NCBI GenBank assembly: GCA_023630585.1
Contig: CM042566.1
Span: forward strand, 12,964,754 to 13,028,753
From: Cranoglanis bouderius
Lineage: Eukaryota; Chordata; Actinopteri; Siluriformes; Cranoglanididae
DNA length: 64,000 nucleotides
Direction of reading: 5' to 3'
This document shows, piece by piece, positions 1-13,700 of this stretch. How positions within the stretch are numbered: the stretch's first letter is position 1; every line of letters starts with the position of its first letter. Position numbers and translations under genes: made by a program. Under the pieces are notes generated by a model, which was given only the letters and a program-made list of their open reading frames with translations, did not search any database and was not told where the DNA came from.

Positions 1-282
1 TTACTCATTGCATTACTTCTGTTCTGAAAACATGCATCGGAGAGTACAGACTAAAGTTCTGCCCCAAATGATGTACTACGAACTTACACTATGTACTCTA
101 TCGTCTAGTGTGTGAGTTTTAGAAGGGTGGTATCGTCTCAAATGGAACTCTAACTGGAAGTATAAGCCTTTTCCTAGTTGATGGCACATGGTGTCAAACG
201 CAAGTAATACGACGACGCTAGCTTTAGCAGATTACCCAGAGTCAATGAAAATAAATTTAAATGAGCACAACTGTACATATAC

Positions 283-1190
283 ACACAGTGGAGCCCAAAA
301 GTCTGAGACCACAAGTGAAAATGCTTCTATTTTGCATTCTTTTCTAATTTAATACAACACATTTCATTACAAATTATATTATTGACAATAACTGAGTGAA
401 AAGTAGAATCTTTTCTTAGTTAGAGTTAGACTTGCTTAGTGTGCACTTAAGCTGGCATGGACTCCATAAGTTTGTGCAAACCTTATGATCCATACTGCAC
501 CATTATTAGTAATTACAGCTTCTTGGGTAAGTCTCTACAATCTTTGCACATGAGGTTTGGCCAATGTCTCTCATTCTTCTTGGCAGATCCTCTCTAGCTC
601 AATCAGATTGGATGGGGAGCATCTGTGAACTGCCATCATCAGGTCTCTCCACAGACTTTCTTTGGAGTTCAAGTCTGGGCTTTGGCTGGGCTTGAAGAAA
701 CTCCAGCTTGTCCTGGCTATATACTTCAGGTCATTGTCATGCTGAAAGGTCTGAGGTCATGTACACTCTGGAGGTTTCCTTCAAGGACCTCTCTGTATTT
801 GGCCCTAATAGTGAGAAAGAAACTCATAGCAAGATACTGCCATCATGCTTCACTGTAATGCCAGATGAAGTGCTTGGGGTTCAGCCCAAAGAGAAACTGT
901 TTTGTCTGTTCAGACCAGAGAATCTTTTTCCTCATGCTTTCACAGTCCTTTAAGTGCCTGCCATATGCCTTTTACTCATATACCTTTTACCTGCCTGTAA
1001 TGTTTCTGTGTCCATTGAATCTCCTGTTGTGGGAATTATCTCCTTGAGGGCAAAATGTACCGTGGAGTTAGATGTACACTTGCAAACACTTGCACTGTAC
1101 TGTGAAGTTGCATTGCTGCTAACAGCTCTTGCAGTTGGCCCATGTCTAGTGCCAGCTCCTCTACTCTGTGTTGTAACTCAGTAAGGGCAC
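283..1190 (-). mobile_element. Tc1/mariner-like element, degenerate
   Basis: The left edge reads like a Tc1 terminus (cagtggagcccaaaagtctg). About 300 bases inside it, the minus strand encodes broken Tc1 transposase C-terminal sequence; on the plus strand this appears as the usual reverse-complement signature (caagtctgggctttggctgg). Several stops and shifts interrupt the frame and I cannot find a matching second terminal repeat, so the right edge is approximate. It is dead as a gene. Confidence 0.6.
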
Positions 1191-2340
1191 TCCTTCTCTT
1201 CCCTCCAAAGGGCTGAGCAGTTGAACCCCCTGTCGGCTGCTATTCTTCTTCTGATTGCACTACAGAGCAGCTCAAGTTTCTTTTTTCTAATGGGTCCTGT
1301 GGTTTCCCACTTCAATCCCTGCTACATTCCTGTAACATTGGAGAGAAGTTGCTGAATAGGCCACAGTTCTTCCATAGCCTGCAAGGTGCACTTCCTGTGT
1401 TACAATTGGCATTATGCTGCATTTAGGGCAAGGCTGTATAAGAGATTGGTGAAGATGCTCCAGTCTAGGGCTGTGCCATATCATGTGTCCATGATATACT
1501 TTTTTGCCACCATCTTAAGCAAAAACAACGACCACTGTATGCTGATTTGACTTGTGGCCAAAAAGTTAGTGCTGAATGTTATTTTCATATTGGAATTTAT
1601 ATAATGAAATATCATGATATAGTTTTAATATAAATCGGCCATATCGGCCATCCCTACTCTAGTTCCAAGGAATTTAATCCAAGTCCTTCAAGGTTATGAA
1701 CTTTGTTAACTGACCTCCTCAGGTAATTTATGACACTAATTAGTCTCTGTTCACAGCACCACACTGCTGCATGCCAACACACCAATGATAAGCCATGTTT
1801 TTGCTCTCTGAGTCTTCCTGGGATGCTCTTATTTTGACATAGTGTTATGACTGTAAATGATTTTAGTTTTTCTGACATAAAGAAATTTGGTGGAGATAAA
1901 AGAGATTACAATAAACTTAATGAACTAAGTACCTAGTTAACATATATGGAATGACATTATGTGTATTTTTAGGTAGCTAACATGAACAAGTAGGGGACCA
2001 TATTTATTAATATGCCTACATGTATGCTTATTTGTTGGATTTTCCTGAGAAAAATCAGTCGGTGAATGTAAAATCCCCTTCTCAATGTACACTGTTGACA
2101 GCAGTAAGTCACTTAGCTACAGAGACATATAGTCATGGGGAATAGAAAGTACAACCTCCTTCAATTCTATGTTTTTATTTATCATGGCCTAAATAACAAT
2201 TGTGTGGTTCTCACCAACTTCTATAAACAAACAAACAAATAACCAAATAAGGTGACAAAAAAACAAAAAAACAAAACATATTTCAATATGTATTCATCTT
2301 TCCAAAAAAGTAAACCAACATTTAGAAAACGGGTGAAAAC
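1191..2340. other. No gene seen; AT-rich spacer
   Basis: Only short open frames without recognisable domains occur. Part of 1191-1500 may be the eroded 5' half of the preceding transposon, but I cannot align it by eye. Poly(A)-like tracts lie near 2228-2275. Confidence 0.4.
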
Positions 2341-2344
2341 AGGT

Positions 2345-2690
2345 GAGAAAAATAAATACACCCTGTAATTCAGTAACATGTAGAGCTACCTTTAGCAACA
2401 ATAACTTGAAGTTAATGTTTTCTGTAGGAGTTTATCAGTCTCTCACATCGTTTTGGAGAAATGTTGGCCCACTCTTCTTTACAACATTGCTGTAGTTCAT
2501 TGATGTTTGAGGGCATTCGTTTATGCACAGCTCTCTTAAGATCCCACCACAGCATCTCAATGGGGTTGAGGTCTGGACAACACAGAAACACAGAAAATTC
2601 AGCACCAGTTATTTGGGGGTTCCCTACAAACTGTGCCTATGATGACCAAGCACCAAGCAGGATGTTGTTCAGGGCCCCTAAATGTTAAGA
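2345..2690 (-). mobile_element. Tc1-like transposase fragment
   Basis: The plus strand reads as the reverse complement of a Tc1 transposase middle region, including the stretch ggggttgaggtctgga, which encodes the conserved SPDLNPIE region in reverse. It is a short fragment without terminal repeats. Confidence 0.55.
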
Positions 2691-2929
2691 CACTTTATAC
2701 CTGACTGAGGTCAGTTATCAGTGACCCTTAATGACAGTTCGATTTCACCTCTCCTTACCGCCATATGTGCATATGTGAATGCATGCTGATACATTCCAGC
2801 AACGTCACATAGTGACATATGATACAGCATTTGCAATTAAACTGCCATCATACAGACATCTTTCTTCTTCTTGCTTATGTGCATATTGAACAAATGTACA
2901 CAACATGGAGCTTCATGCTTAGCAGCTTA

Positions 2930-3266
2930 TGACCAATGTTGATGCTACAGATGACCTGTACTCCACACCTGGGAATAGCCTTATCTCATTCTGTTCTACC
3001 TTGGTGATGTTGCTTCCTTGTAGAATCTCCTCCGGTAAGTCCATTAATGACTGGCCTCACTATAGGCAGTTCACTTGCTGGGACTGTGTAATGGTGTGGT
3101 GGACTTACTATTGAAACTACACACATGTCCAGGGGAGTGGTGTTCTCACCCAGAGGTGGTAGCCAAGATCTTGGACAGATTTGGCAAGACACAAGTGGAC
3201 TTCTTTTTCAAAGCTGGTTGTGGTTCTCCCTAGAGGAACTGAATGATCCACTGGGAAAGGATTCCC
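2930..3266. repeat. Dispersed repeat, copy 1 of a ~320-bp duplicated segment
   Basis: This segment recurs in the same orientation at 6095-6418 with few differences. Both copies contain a minus-strand open frame starting MSCQICPRSWLPPLGE. The shared part begins at gctacagatgacctgtactc and stops shortly after gatccactggga, where the copies diverge. The minus-strand reading resembles retroelement coding sequence, but I could not assign a family. Confidence 0.7.
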
Positions 3267-4210
3267 TGTCCCATAGCTGGTCTCTGAACTTATTATATGC
3301 GTTTTGTATTCTGCAGTTGATTCTTCCAACACTATATAGATTTTAGTAGATTCCTGCTTGTAGCCTTGTGATGGCAGGCAAAACCATGGTTCTCACTACT
3401 TCTTTCACTTTGCAGCTTCCTTACCACAGAGATCCACTATCCCAGACAGATTTGTCATCCTCTGTCAGGTCACATGTGTTGGTTAGTCTGGCTTCTCAGG
3501 CTAAACTGCCAACTTAGGAAACACTTCTGAACACAAGGCCCTCTATCACACATGCCTTTAAGTAGAATTTTTTCTGTGAATGGTGTTCACCTATTTGGCT
3601 GTACCAGGACTTTTCTTCAGGAGTTGTTAGCCAGTGGCAAGTCCTGATCTACATTAAAAGTGTATGTGGCAGCCATTGCACTGCACTAGAGCACTGTCTA
3701 TGTCATTTCTTTAGGGTCTCCTATGCTTATTACCGGCTTTCAAAATGGGTCAAGGTTTCTTCACTTGCCACGGTCCCCCAGGAGCCTGATGTGTGAGATT
3801 ATATCACCCAAGTTTGTGTATCAAGAAATTGACCTTGCAACCTTCAATGAGCCTGCAGATCATTCCTTGCTGTGCCCGGCACACACCCTATGGTATTACT
3901 CAGAATAGATGGCAACCATCCAATCTACTTTATGTCTCTGGGCAGCCTCAAGCCTGTGTTACCTTCTGGCTTGCCCTTTAAGCTGTGCTGTTATAATTAG
4001 ACCTTCTGGAGTCCCCACTTGCATGTTGATAAAAATGTATTGATTTGAACTGAATACTGAATACTTTACAAAGGGGCCTCTCCTCCTCATGGGCCTTATT
4101 CAAAGGTGTGCTGCAGGAAGTCTGTGCTTAGCATCATCATGCACTTACAGGGTTAATGTTGCCTCTCTCAGTGGTGTGTGGGAAATAAACATGGCTCTAT
4201 GATAGAAGCT
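3267..4210. other. No gene seen; possible retroelement relic
   Basis: The stretch follows repeat copy 1 and has broken open frames on both strands. It could be the rest of the same unclassified element. No terminal repeats, reverse transcriptase motif or splice-bounded exon were recognised. Confidence 0.3.
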
Positions 4211-5693
4211 CAGCGGATATAAAAAGTACACACACCTCTGTTAAAATTGCAGGTTTTTGTGATGTAGGAAATTAAACCAAGATAAATCATATGAGATCTT
4301 TTCCCACCTTTAATGTGATATAGCAACCAACAAAATTCAAGAGAAAAACAAATAGAAATGTTTTATGAAAAAATAGAAAAAGAAAAAACGTACAATAACC
4401 AGGTTGCATAAGTGTGCACACACTCTTATAATGGGGCATGTGACTGTGCTCAGAATTAACCGATCACATTTCAACTCATGTTCAAAAGTAATGATCATAC
4501 ACTTCTCACCAATTATATGATTCTGACTGACCCAGAATAAAGATCAGCTGTTTCTGTAGGATTTTCTTGATATTTTCTTGGTTTCATCCGACTGCTGAAG
4601 CCATGGTCCATGAAAGGCTTACAATGCATGTACTTGATTTCATTGTTGAAAGGTATTAATCAGGAGAGGGATACAAAATAATTTCCAAAACATTAGATGT
4701 ACAATGGAACATCATCAACAAGTGGAGAAAATGGGGCACCACAGTGACACCAAAAACAGGACATCCCTCCAAAAATGATGAAAGGTGAAAGGAAGGGAAG
4801 CTCAGGGAAGCTGCCAATAGACCTATGGAAACATTAAAGGAGCTGCAGAAACATCTGGCAAGTACTGGCCACTGCTTGCATGTTCAACAATCTCTCGTAT
4901 TCTTCAAATATTTGGGCTATGGGGTAGGCTGGCTAGATGAAATCATGTGGCAAAATGTGTTATGATCTGATGAGACCAAGGTAGAACTTTTAAAGAGCAT
5001 CTTTTATTCTAAATAAAAGATGGTGCAAAAGCAAAACAGCTTATGACCCAAACCACACCATAAGAATGGTAGTGTTAGCGTCATGCTATGGGGCTGCTTC
5101 TCTTCAAGATAGAGGGAATCATAGATAGCTCCAAATGGCAATTTATTTTGGGACAAAACCTGCAGGCCTCCATTAGACAGCTGAAGATGAAAAATAATTT
5201 CACCTTACAACATGATAACGACCCAAAGCACAAATTCAAGTAAACAAAGTAATGGCTTCAGAAGAAGAAGATGAAAGTTTTGGAATGGCCAAGTCAGAAG
5301 CCAGATCTAAATCCTGTCAAAAACCTAAGGAATGACCTGAGAAATGACTTGAAGACAGCTATGCACAGGAGATCTGGTAGATCTGGAGCATTTTTGCAAG
5401 GAAGAGTGAAATAAAATCAAGATGTGCTAAGTTGGTAGACTCTAACCCAAAAAGAATGAGCACTGTATTACAAGAAGAAAGTACTTCAAAAAATATTAAT
5501 TAATATGAGCACACTTATGCATCCAGGTAAGTAAAGTTTTTTCTTTTTCCTTTTTTCCCTAAAAATTTTTTTTTTGTTTTTACCTGAATTTTGTTGGTAG
5601 AAAAAGGTCTTACATGATATCTTTCTTTCATTTTTTTACATCACAAATACATGCAGTTTTAACAGGGGGTGTGTAGAGTTTTTATATCCACGG
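4211..5693 (+). mobile_element. Tc1-like element, near full length, transposase degenerate
   Basis: Inverted ends match: the left end runs ggatataaaaagtacacacac and the right end is its imperfect reverse complement (tgtgtagagtttttatatcc). Inside, the plus strand follows Tc1 transposase order, with a helix-turn-helix-like start, a WSDETK-like region near 4970 and a late SPDLNP-like region near 5300. Many stops and shifts remove the frame. The element at 41163 belongs to the same family. It lies downstream of periaxin. Confidence 0.8.
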
Positions 5694-6094
5694 TATTTAT
5701 TGCAAATATTGCATCATACAGTATGTCAGTACATTACTTTGATGGAAGTTCTTGGTATGTATGTGTACATGCACATGGAGGTATCAAGTTTTATAATTTC
5801 CTGGCATTATTTTGGATACCCATATATTTTAGCTTTATCTGCTGAAGAAATTCAGAGATTCTTGCAAATTTTTATATGGATTTAAAAAAAAGAAAAAAAG
5901 TATCACTTAGTATCTGTTCACTTAGTTTCTTGAAGCTATTAATATTATATGGACATATTTTGGACCATTGGTAGAACTGAAAGTATTCAGTTTCAATTTC
6001 CCTTTAAATAGCCATATTATTGATACCTATAATTGTATACTAATTTCCTTCAGTTATGTCTGGAAGTATGGTTAAAATAATAACCATTCTATTG

Positions 6095-6418
6095 TTGGTG
6101 CTACAGATGACCTGTACTCCACACCAGGGAATAGCCTTATCTCATTCTGTTCTACCTTGGTGATGTTGCTTCCTTGTAGAATCTCCTCTGGGAAGTCCAT
6201 TAATGACTGGCCTCACTATAGGCAGTTCACTTGCTGGGACTGTGTAATGGTGTGGTGGACTTACTATTGAAACTACACACATGTCCAGGGGAGTGGTGTT
6301 CTCACCCAGAGGTGGTAGCCAAGATCTTGGACAGATTTGGCAAGACACAAGTGGACTTCTTTTTCAAAGCTGGTTGTGGTTCTCCCTAGAGGAACTGAAT
6401 GATCCACTGGGACAGGAT
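6095..6418. repeat. Dispersed repeat, copy 2 of the ~320-bp duplicated segment
   Basis: Nearly identical to 2930-3266 in direct orientation. Both copies retain the same long minus-strand open frame, differing by about two residues. Flanks differ at both ends, so this is a transposed or dispersed copy rather than one large tandem duplication. Confidence 0.7.
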
Positions 6419-7766
6419 TGTTCTTTAAACTAGTAACTTTTACTTATGAATATCTGAGCAGAAAATATAATGATTGTACAGAAAATATATATGAAAAAGG
6501 GCACTGGAATGAAACACAAAATTAATTTTTAACTTGGACCTCATTTGATCCTTTTTTGTGGGGTGCATACAGTACATGAACTTTGAATTTGGCACTGGGT
6601 GGTGCAATGAATGTTTTTTTTTTTTTTAATGTGCATATGCACATATACACGGAGACTATTAATTTTACATTAAATACATATGGCAGTGCAATTACTTTAT
6701 TCCAGTTGTTAAAACACAAATAATGTAAAAAAAAACAAAAAAAAAACAAAAAAAACCCCCAAAACCCCCACAAGTCCTCCCAGTTAAACATTATTTATAA
6801 TGTTATTTATGTTTAATGTTTAACATTATTTGCATAATGGTATATACACTACAGCAAAAGGCACATGTTTTATGTAACAGTACAGACTGCAGAAATTCAG
6901 AGAGTAATGAAAGAGCAGGTAAAATATTTTATTTAATATTTCATCCAGCTGAGAAATTGTGTTTTAAAAATGAAATGTAAAGGACATGCTAAAAACTATA
7001 CAGTAATAAAGGTCTGCATTTTGTACTAATTTCATCCTCAGGTCATGATTAAATGAACAATGATAAGCCAAAGAATTTCACAATGCACACTCAAACACTT
7101 CAAATCAAGAACACAAACCATTCCCACACAGAAACGTCAACATCATTGTACACATCATTGTGTAACATTCTAATGCATTTAAATATTACAAAAAGTCATT
7201 ATATTATATTATATTATATTATATTATATTATATTATATTATATTATGTTATGTTATATTATATTATATTATATGTGTCTTTAAAAATTTAATTAATTTT
7301 CATGTTAAATCAATTCATGGCAATAAAAAAAATTATTTTTAAAATATGTAAATATATACAGTTCATTCTTCTACAGTTTAGGTGTTATATATGAAAAAAT
7401 ATTCCTCTTATATAAGGAAAAAAACACGTTCAGCTTCGACAATAAAAAAAAGTTAACAGCAACAAGCTTCAAATCTATGTTTCAAATAAAAATAATGCTT
7501 CTCAAATTCCACTCACCTTGTATATGTGTTTATATGATCTAATGCATGACTTGCAAGTCTGACAAGTAGTACTAATAATCTAATTAAAGAAAAAAGTATT
7601 ATCTGCATAAAGAATAATATTGAATGGTCAGTGCAAGTATATGAAATGAAATGTGTGCTACATTAAATAGTGACTGTATTTATGTAAATGCATTCATTCT
7701 GTATAGTACTGAAAAGGCAACAACAATATAAAAATATTCCACTATACCTCGATTTACCCCTCTATC
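6419..7766. other. Probable periaxin 3' UTR and AT-rich spacer
   Basis: No gene is visible on either strand. The part nearest 7767 should be the 3' UTR of the minus-strand periaxin gene. On the minus strand, ATTAAA occurs around 7287-7292 and AATAAA around 6928-6933; either could be the polyadenylation signal, and I cannot choose between them. Confidence 0.4.
7198..7274. repeat. Pentanucleotide microsatellite (TATAT/ATATT)n
   Basis: A run of five-base units of the form ttata continues for about 77 bases with two variant units (ttatg). It lies in the presumed periaxin 3' flank. Confidence 0.9.
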
Positions 7767-10700
7767 TTACTGATTCGAGTGTGTAGTTGAGCTGCTACTC
7801 GCTGATTCTGTTACTTTATATTTTGAAGTCTTGGTCACCACAGTGAAAGTCCCTTCTTTTGTTGTGGTGACTGTGTGTTTTGAAGCAACCTCCTGAGTGG
7901 AAAATTCAGTATTTGGCATTCTCCTGTAGAAACCTCCAGAAATCTCTTCACTAGAGTACTGTAAAGATGAATTGCTTTCCTTTGTAGATCCCTCTGGTGT
8001 GATCTGCAGGATGCCAGTGGAATGGGGGCTAAGAGTGACTTTGGGGATTTTAAACCAAGATGTCTCCTCTTTTTCTTCCAATTCTTGCCTGCTTCTAACA
8101 TCTTCTATGGATCTACCCTCTTTTTGTGTACTGGTCTTTCCTGAGACAGAGCCAAATGAAATATTTGGTACTGGAGACTCAGAGCCTTGCTTTTCTGTTA
8201 ACATTTCCAGCCTGGCTTTTGAGGACACTACACAGCTATTTTCACTCTCCTCATCTTCTTTTACAGATTTCTCCTTGAAACCTAGAAAGGATATATTACC
8301 TGATTTATCTTTTGTGCCTTTGCTAACTTCTGTGCTACTCTTATTCTCAGGTTCCATGCCCATCTCCAATTTCTCCTCTTCTCCTACATTTTTGGAGAAT
8401 AGTGAAGAAAACTCAAGTTTGGGCAACCTAAATTCTCTTGTTTTCTCTTCATCAGTTTCCTCCTCCTCCCCAGATTTTGTTCCTTTACCTTTTGAATGTG
8501 ACTTTTCAAAACTTGGCTTCTTTATGATTTTTGGCACTTTAATTTTCTTATCTACAGTCTCTGCACTTGCCTTGCTAGTTATGTTAACATAGCTTTCTGT
8601 TTGGGAATTAACCAAAACAAAAACTGCTTTTGTTACTTTAGGGATATGAGGGCCCTCATACTGTATTTCAGGATTTGTGGTCAGGGAAGATCCTTTTGGT
8701 GATTTAATGTTGACTTTGGTTTCAGGTGAAGTTAGAGAAGGCAGAGGCATGCCAGATTTTGGTATTTTGACCATGGTACCTGTCTTTGTATTCAATTCAT
8801 CATTGCTAGTGTTATCTTGAACAGTCCCAAAGTCTAACTCTGGTGCTTTTATTTCAATGTTAGGCAGTGAGAGCCCATTACTTGAACCAGCATCTGCAGG
8901 GGTACATTCTGTTGATACCAGTTTTCCTTGACATTTGCTTTTTACATTAGATTCAAAGATCTGTACTTCAGGCCGTTTGATATTAGAGAGCTTTGAGGAT
9001 AAATGCTGACCTGCATTCACATTACTAGATTTACCTATATCTGCCTCCAATGTAGAAGTTTTTACTTTAGGCATTCCAATATTGAACTTGGTACCTTTTA
9101 CTTTTGGTCCCTTGACTTTCTCCTCTGATGCCAAGGGGCTGAGGTCAATACTGGGAAGCTCAAACCTTTTTTCCTTTTTACCATCTTTTGATAATCCGAT
9201 ATCCAATTCAAGATGTTTCTGTGGGCCCTGTGTATCTATTGTTGGAATCTTTAATTTTTGCCATCCTTCTATGTCCATTTCTTGAACTTGAACTTCTCCT
9301 TCATTCCCTTTTGGCAGGGATATATCCACAGTTGGCTGAGTAATATTTGACAACTTGAACTTTGCATTTTGTCCTTCTGTTTTCAAATCTGGAGATTCAA
9401 TGTCTATTCTACCATGGGGTACTGAAACATCAGATATCTTACATTTCCCACTGTGTACGTTGAAGTCCAAATCTGAAGAATCCACATCCATTTTTCCATG
9501 TGGTAATGATATTTCCACTGCTGGCATTCTAATTTTTGGCATCTTGAATTTGCCATATTTGCCTTCCACTTCTACTTCTGGTGTGTCAGTGCCAGCTGTT
9601 TTGCCTCGAGGTAGTAATATATCAACTTTTGGCATTTTGATATGTGGTAACTTTAGGTTATCTCTTTCAAGGTTGAGTTTTGAAGAGCTGGGCTCAACTA
9701 ATGCATCTTGTTTTACTTTTGGTAGGACAACATCCAAATCTACTTTTGGTGCTGATATATCAATAGTTGGCATCTTTGGGATTTTTAAACTACCCTCATA
9801 AGCCTTGATATCTGCCTCAGATACATCAATCTCAGATTTTGGCAGCAATGCCTCTCTCTCTGGTATGTATGGGGCTGTCAGGGCTATCTCAACTGAAGGC
9901 ATTTTGACCTTTGCCTTTGTATCTAATGTTGGAGCCTTAAAATGCTCCTTGCCTTCTGCCCCCAAATCAAGCGAAGCATTCACATCTCCTTCAGGTTTTA
10001 GCTTCTTTATTTTGCCTTTTATTTTTCCATCAGCATTTATCCCTGCAGATGGCATATTTTTTTCCATAACCAAATTTGCAGATAAGCTAAGTCCATCTAC
10101 TTGGTTGTCCTCACTTTTAAATTTCCCCCCAAATTTAGGCAGTGAAATCTTTGGCATTTTTAGAGTCACATCTGGAATGTCAAAACTTGCCCCAGATGAC
10201 GGTCTGCTGCCCTCAGCTTTGAGAAGTTCAATATCTTCTCTATCAGTGCCTTTACCTTTGGAAATACCAAAGTCAAGATCAACCATAGGTGCTGATATAT
10301 CAACACTTGGTAGCTTTACAGTTGTCAATTTTAAATTACCACTTGTGCTTCCACAAACACTGGCATCAGGCATATTTATATCATTTATGCCTGGTCCATG
10401 AATTTTTGACTCAGTGTTTGGTGATTTCATTTTCGGTAATGAAAGTTCAAGGTTAGGCATATGTAGCTTTCCCCACATTGCAATATCACTTTCAAAATCA
10501 CCAATATCCTCAGCTTTTCCTTTTGGAAGTGATTGATCAATAGCTGGCATAATGATTTTTCCACCATCAGGTCCCTCAATATTTGGAGAAAACTTTGGAG
10601 ATTTCAATTTTGGTATAGAAAAATCAACCTTGGGCATATGGAACTTCCCACTTTTATCAGTCTCACCTTCAAGATCAACACCCCCTTTTACTTTTCCTTT

Positions 10701-13700
10701 TGGCAAAGAGATATCAATATCTGGAATGTGAAACTGTCCATCCTTTATCTCAGGGCCTTTACCACTGATATCAACCTTAGGTAGTGTTACTTTTGGTAAA
10801 GAAATGTCAGGCTTTGGCAAATCAATCTTTCCTCCTTTTCCAGAAGTTCCTTCAATGTCAATTTCACCTTTAGCCTGTCCTTTTGGTAATGATATGTCAA
10901 TGGATGGCATGTCAACTTTTCCAACTTTGATATCAGGGCCTTCCACAGTAACCTTCCCCTCTGGTAACGTCATTCCTGGTAGTGAAAGCTCAACCATGGG
11001 AATTTGAAACACCCCCCCTTTACCGGGCATAACTTCAAAATCAGCACCCCCCTTTCCTTTTCCTTTTGGCAAGTGGATGTCAATATCTGGTACGTGAAAC
11101 TTGCCATCTTTGATATCTGGACCCTCAACACTGACATTAAGCTTGGGTGGTTTTACAGTTGGTAAGCAAATGTCAAGTTTTGGCAAGTCAATCTTTGCTC
11201 TTTTTCCAGACAATCCTTCAATGTCAGTTTCTCCTTTAGCCTTTGCTTTTGGTAATGATATGTCAATGGATGGCATGTCAACTTTGTCTTTTGGTAATGA
11301 AATGTCAATGGATGGCATGTCAACTTTCCCGACTTTGATATCAGGGCCTTCCACATTAATCTTCCCCTCTGGTAACTTCATTCTTGGTAGTGAAAAATCA
11401 ACCTTTGGCATTTGAAACCTCCCTCGTTTATCAGCCTCACCTTCAAGATCAGCACCCCCTTTTAATTTTCCTTTTGGCAGTGAGATGTCAAATTCTGGCA
11501 TATGAAACTTGCCACCTTTCATCTCTGGACCCTCAACACTGACATCAAGTTCAGGGGGTTTCACTGTTGGTAAGGAAATGTCCAGCTTTGGTAAGTCAAT
11601 CTTTCCTCTTTTTCCAGACTGTCCTTCAATATCAATTTCTCCTTTAGCCTTCCCTTTTGGTAATGAAATGTCAATTGATGGCATGTCAACTTTCCCGACT
11701 TTGATATCAGGGCCTTCCACATTAAACTTCCCCTCTGGAAACATCATTCTTGGTAGTGAAAGATCAACCTTAGGCATTTGAAACCTCTCTCCTTTATTGG
11801 CCTCACCTTTGAGATCAACACCCCCTTTAACTTTTGGTAGTGGGATGTCAATATCTGGCATGTGAAACTTTCTGCCCTTCATCTCAGGACCTTCAACACT
11901 TATATCAACCTTGGGTGGTTTTACTTTTGGTAAAGAAATGTCAAGATTTGGTAAGTCAATCTTTCCTCCTTTTCCTGACTGTCCTTCAATGTCAATTTCT
12001 TGTTTAGCCATCCCTTTTGGTAATGAAATGTCAAGTGATGGCATGTCAACTTGCCCAATATTGATATCAGGGCCTTCCGCATTAATCTTACCCTCTGGTA
12101 ACTTTATTCTTGGTAGTGAAAGGTCAATCTTTGGCATTTGAAACCTCCCTCTTTTATCAGCCTCACATTCAAGATCAACACCCCCTTTTACTTTGCCTTT
12201 TGGCAGTGAGATGTCAATATCTGGCACATGAAACTTGCCACATTTCATCTCTGGACCCTCAACACTGACATCAAGCTCAGCGGGTTTTACTGTTGGTAAG
12301 GAAATGTCCATCTTTGGTAAGTCAATCTTTGCTCTTTTTCCAGACTGTCCTTCAATGTCAATTTCTCCTTTAGCCTTCCCTTTTGCTAATGAAATGTCAA
12401 TGGATGGCATGTCAACTTTCCCTTCTTTGATATCAGGGCCTTCCACCTTAATCTTCCCCTTGGGTAACTTCATTCTTGGTAGAGAAAAATCAACCTTGGG
12501 CATTTTAAACTCACCCGCTTTAACATCCTCACCTTCAAGATTGACACCCCCTTTTACTTTTACTTTTGGCATAGAGATGTCAATATCTGGCATGTGAAAC
12601 TTTCTGCCCTTGATCTCTGGACCCTCAACACTGAAATCAACCTCGGGTGGTTTTACTTTTGGTAAGGAAATGTCCATCTCGGGTAAGTCAATCTTTCCTC
12701 TTTTTCCAGACTGTCCTTCTATGTCAATTTCTCCTTTAAACTTCCCTTTTGGTAATGAAATGTCAATGGATGGCATGTCAACTTTGTCTTTTGGTAATGA
12801 AATGTCAATGGATGGCATGTCAACTTTCCCGACTTTGATATCAGGGCCTTCCACATTAATCTTCCCCTCTGGAAACATCATTCTTGGTAGTGAAAGATCA
12901 ACCTTAGGCATTTGAAACCTCCCTCCTTTATTGGCCTCACCTTTGAGATCAACACCCCCTTTTACTTTTGGTAGTGGGATGTCAATATCTGGCATGTGAA
13001 ACTTTCTGCCCTTCATCTCAGGACCTTCAACACTGATATCAACCTTGGGTGGTTTTACTTTTGGTAAAGAAATGTCAAGATTTGGTAAGTCAATCTTTCC
13101 TCCTTTTCCAGACTGTCCTTCAATGTCAATTTCTTGTTTAGCCATCCCTTTTGGTAATGAAATGTCAATGGATGGCATGTCAACTTTCCCTTTTGGTAAT
13201 GAAATGTCAAGTGATGGCATGTCAACTTTCTTGACTTTGATATCAGGGCCTTCCACATTAATCTTACCCTCTGGTAACTTCATTCTTGGTAGTGTAAGGT
13301 CAACCTTTGGCATTTGAAACCTCCCTCGTTTATCAGCCTCACCTTCAAGATCAGCACCCCCTTTTAATTTTCCTTTTGGCAGTGAGATGTCAAATTCTGG
13401 CATATGAAACTTGCCACTTTTCATCTCTGGACCCTCAACACTGACATCAAGCTCAGGGGGTTTCACTGTTGGTAAGGAAATGTCCAGCTTTGGTAAGTCA
13501 ATCTTTCCTCTTTTTCCAGACTGTCCTTCAATATCAATTTCTCCTTTAGCCTTCCCTTTTGGTAATGAAATGTCAATTGATGGCATGTCAACTGTCCCGA
13601 CTTTGATATCAGGGCCTTCCACATTAATCTTCCCCTCTGGAAACATCATTCTTGGTAGTGAAAGATCAACCTTAGGCATTTGAAACCTCCCTCCTTTATT

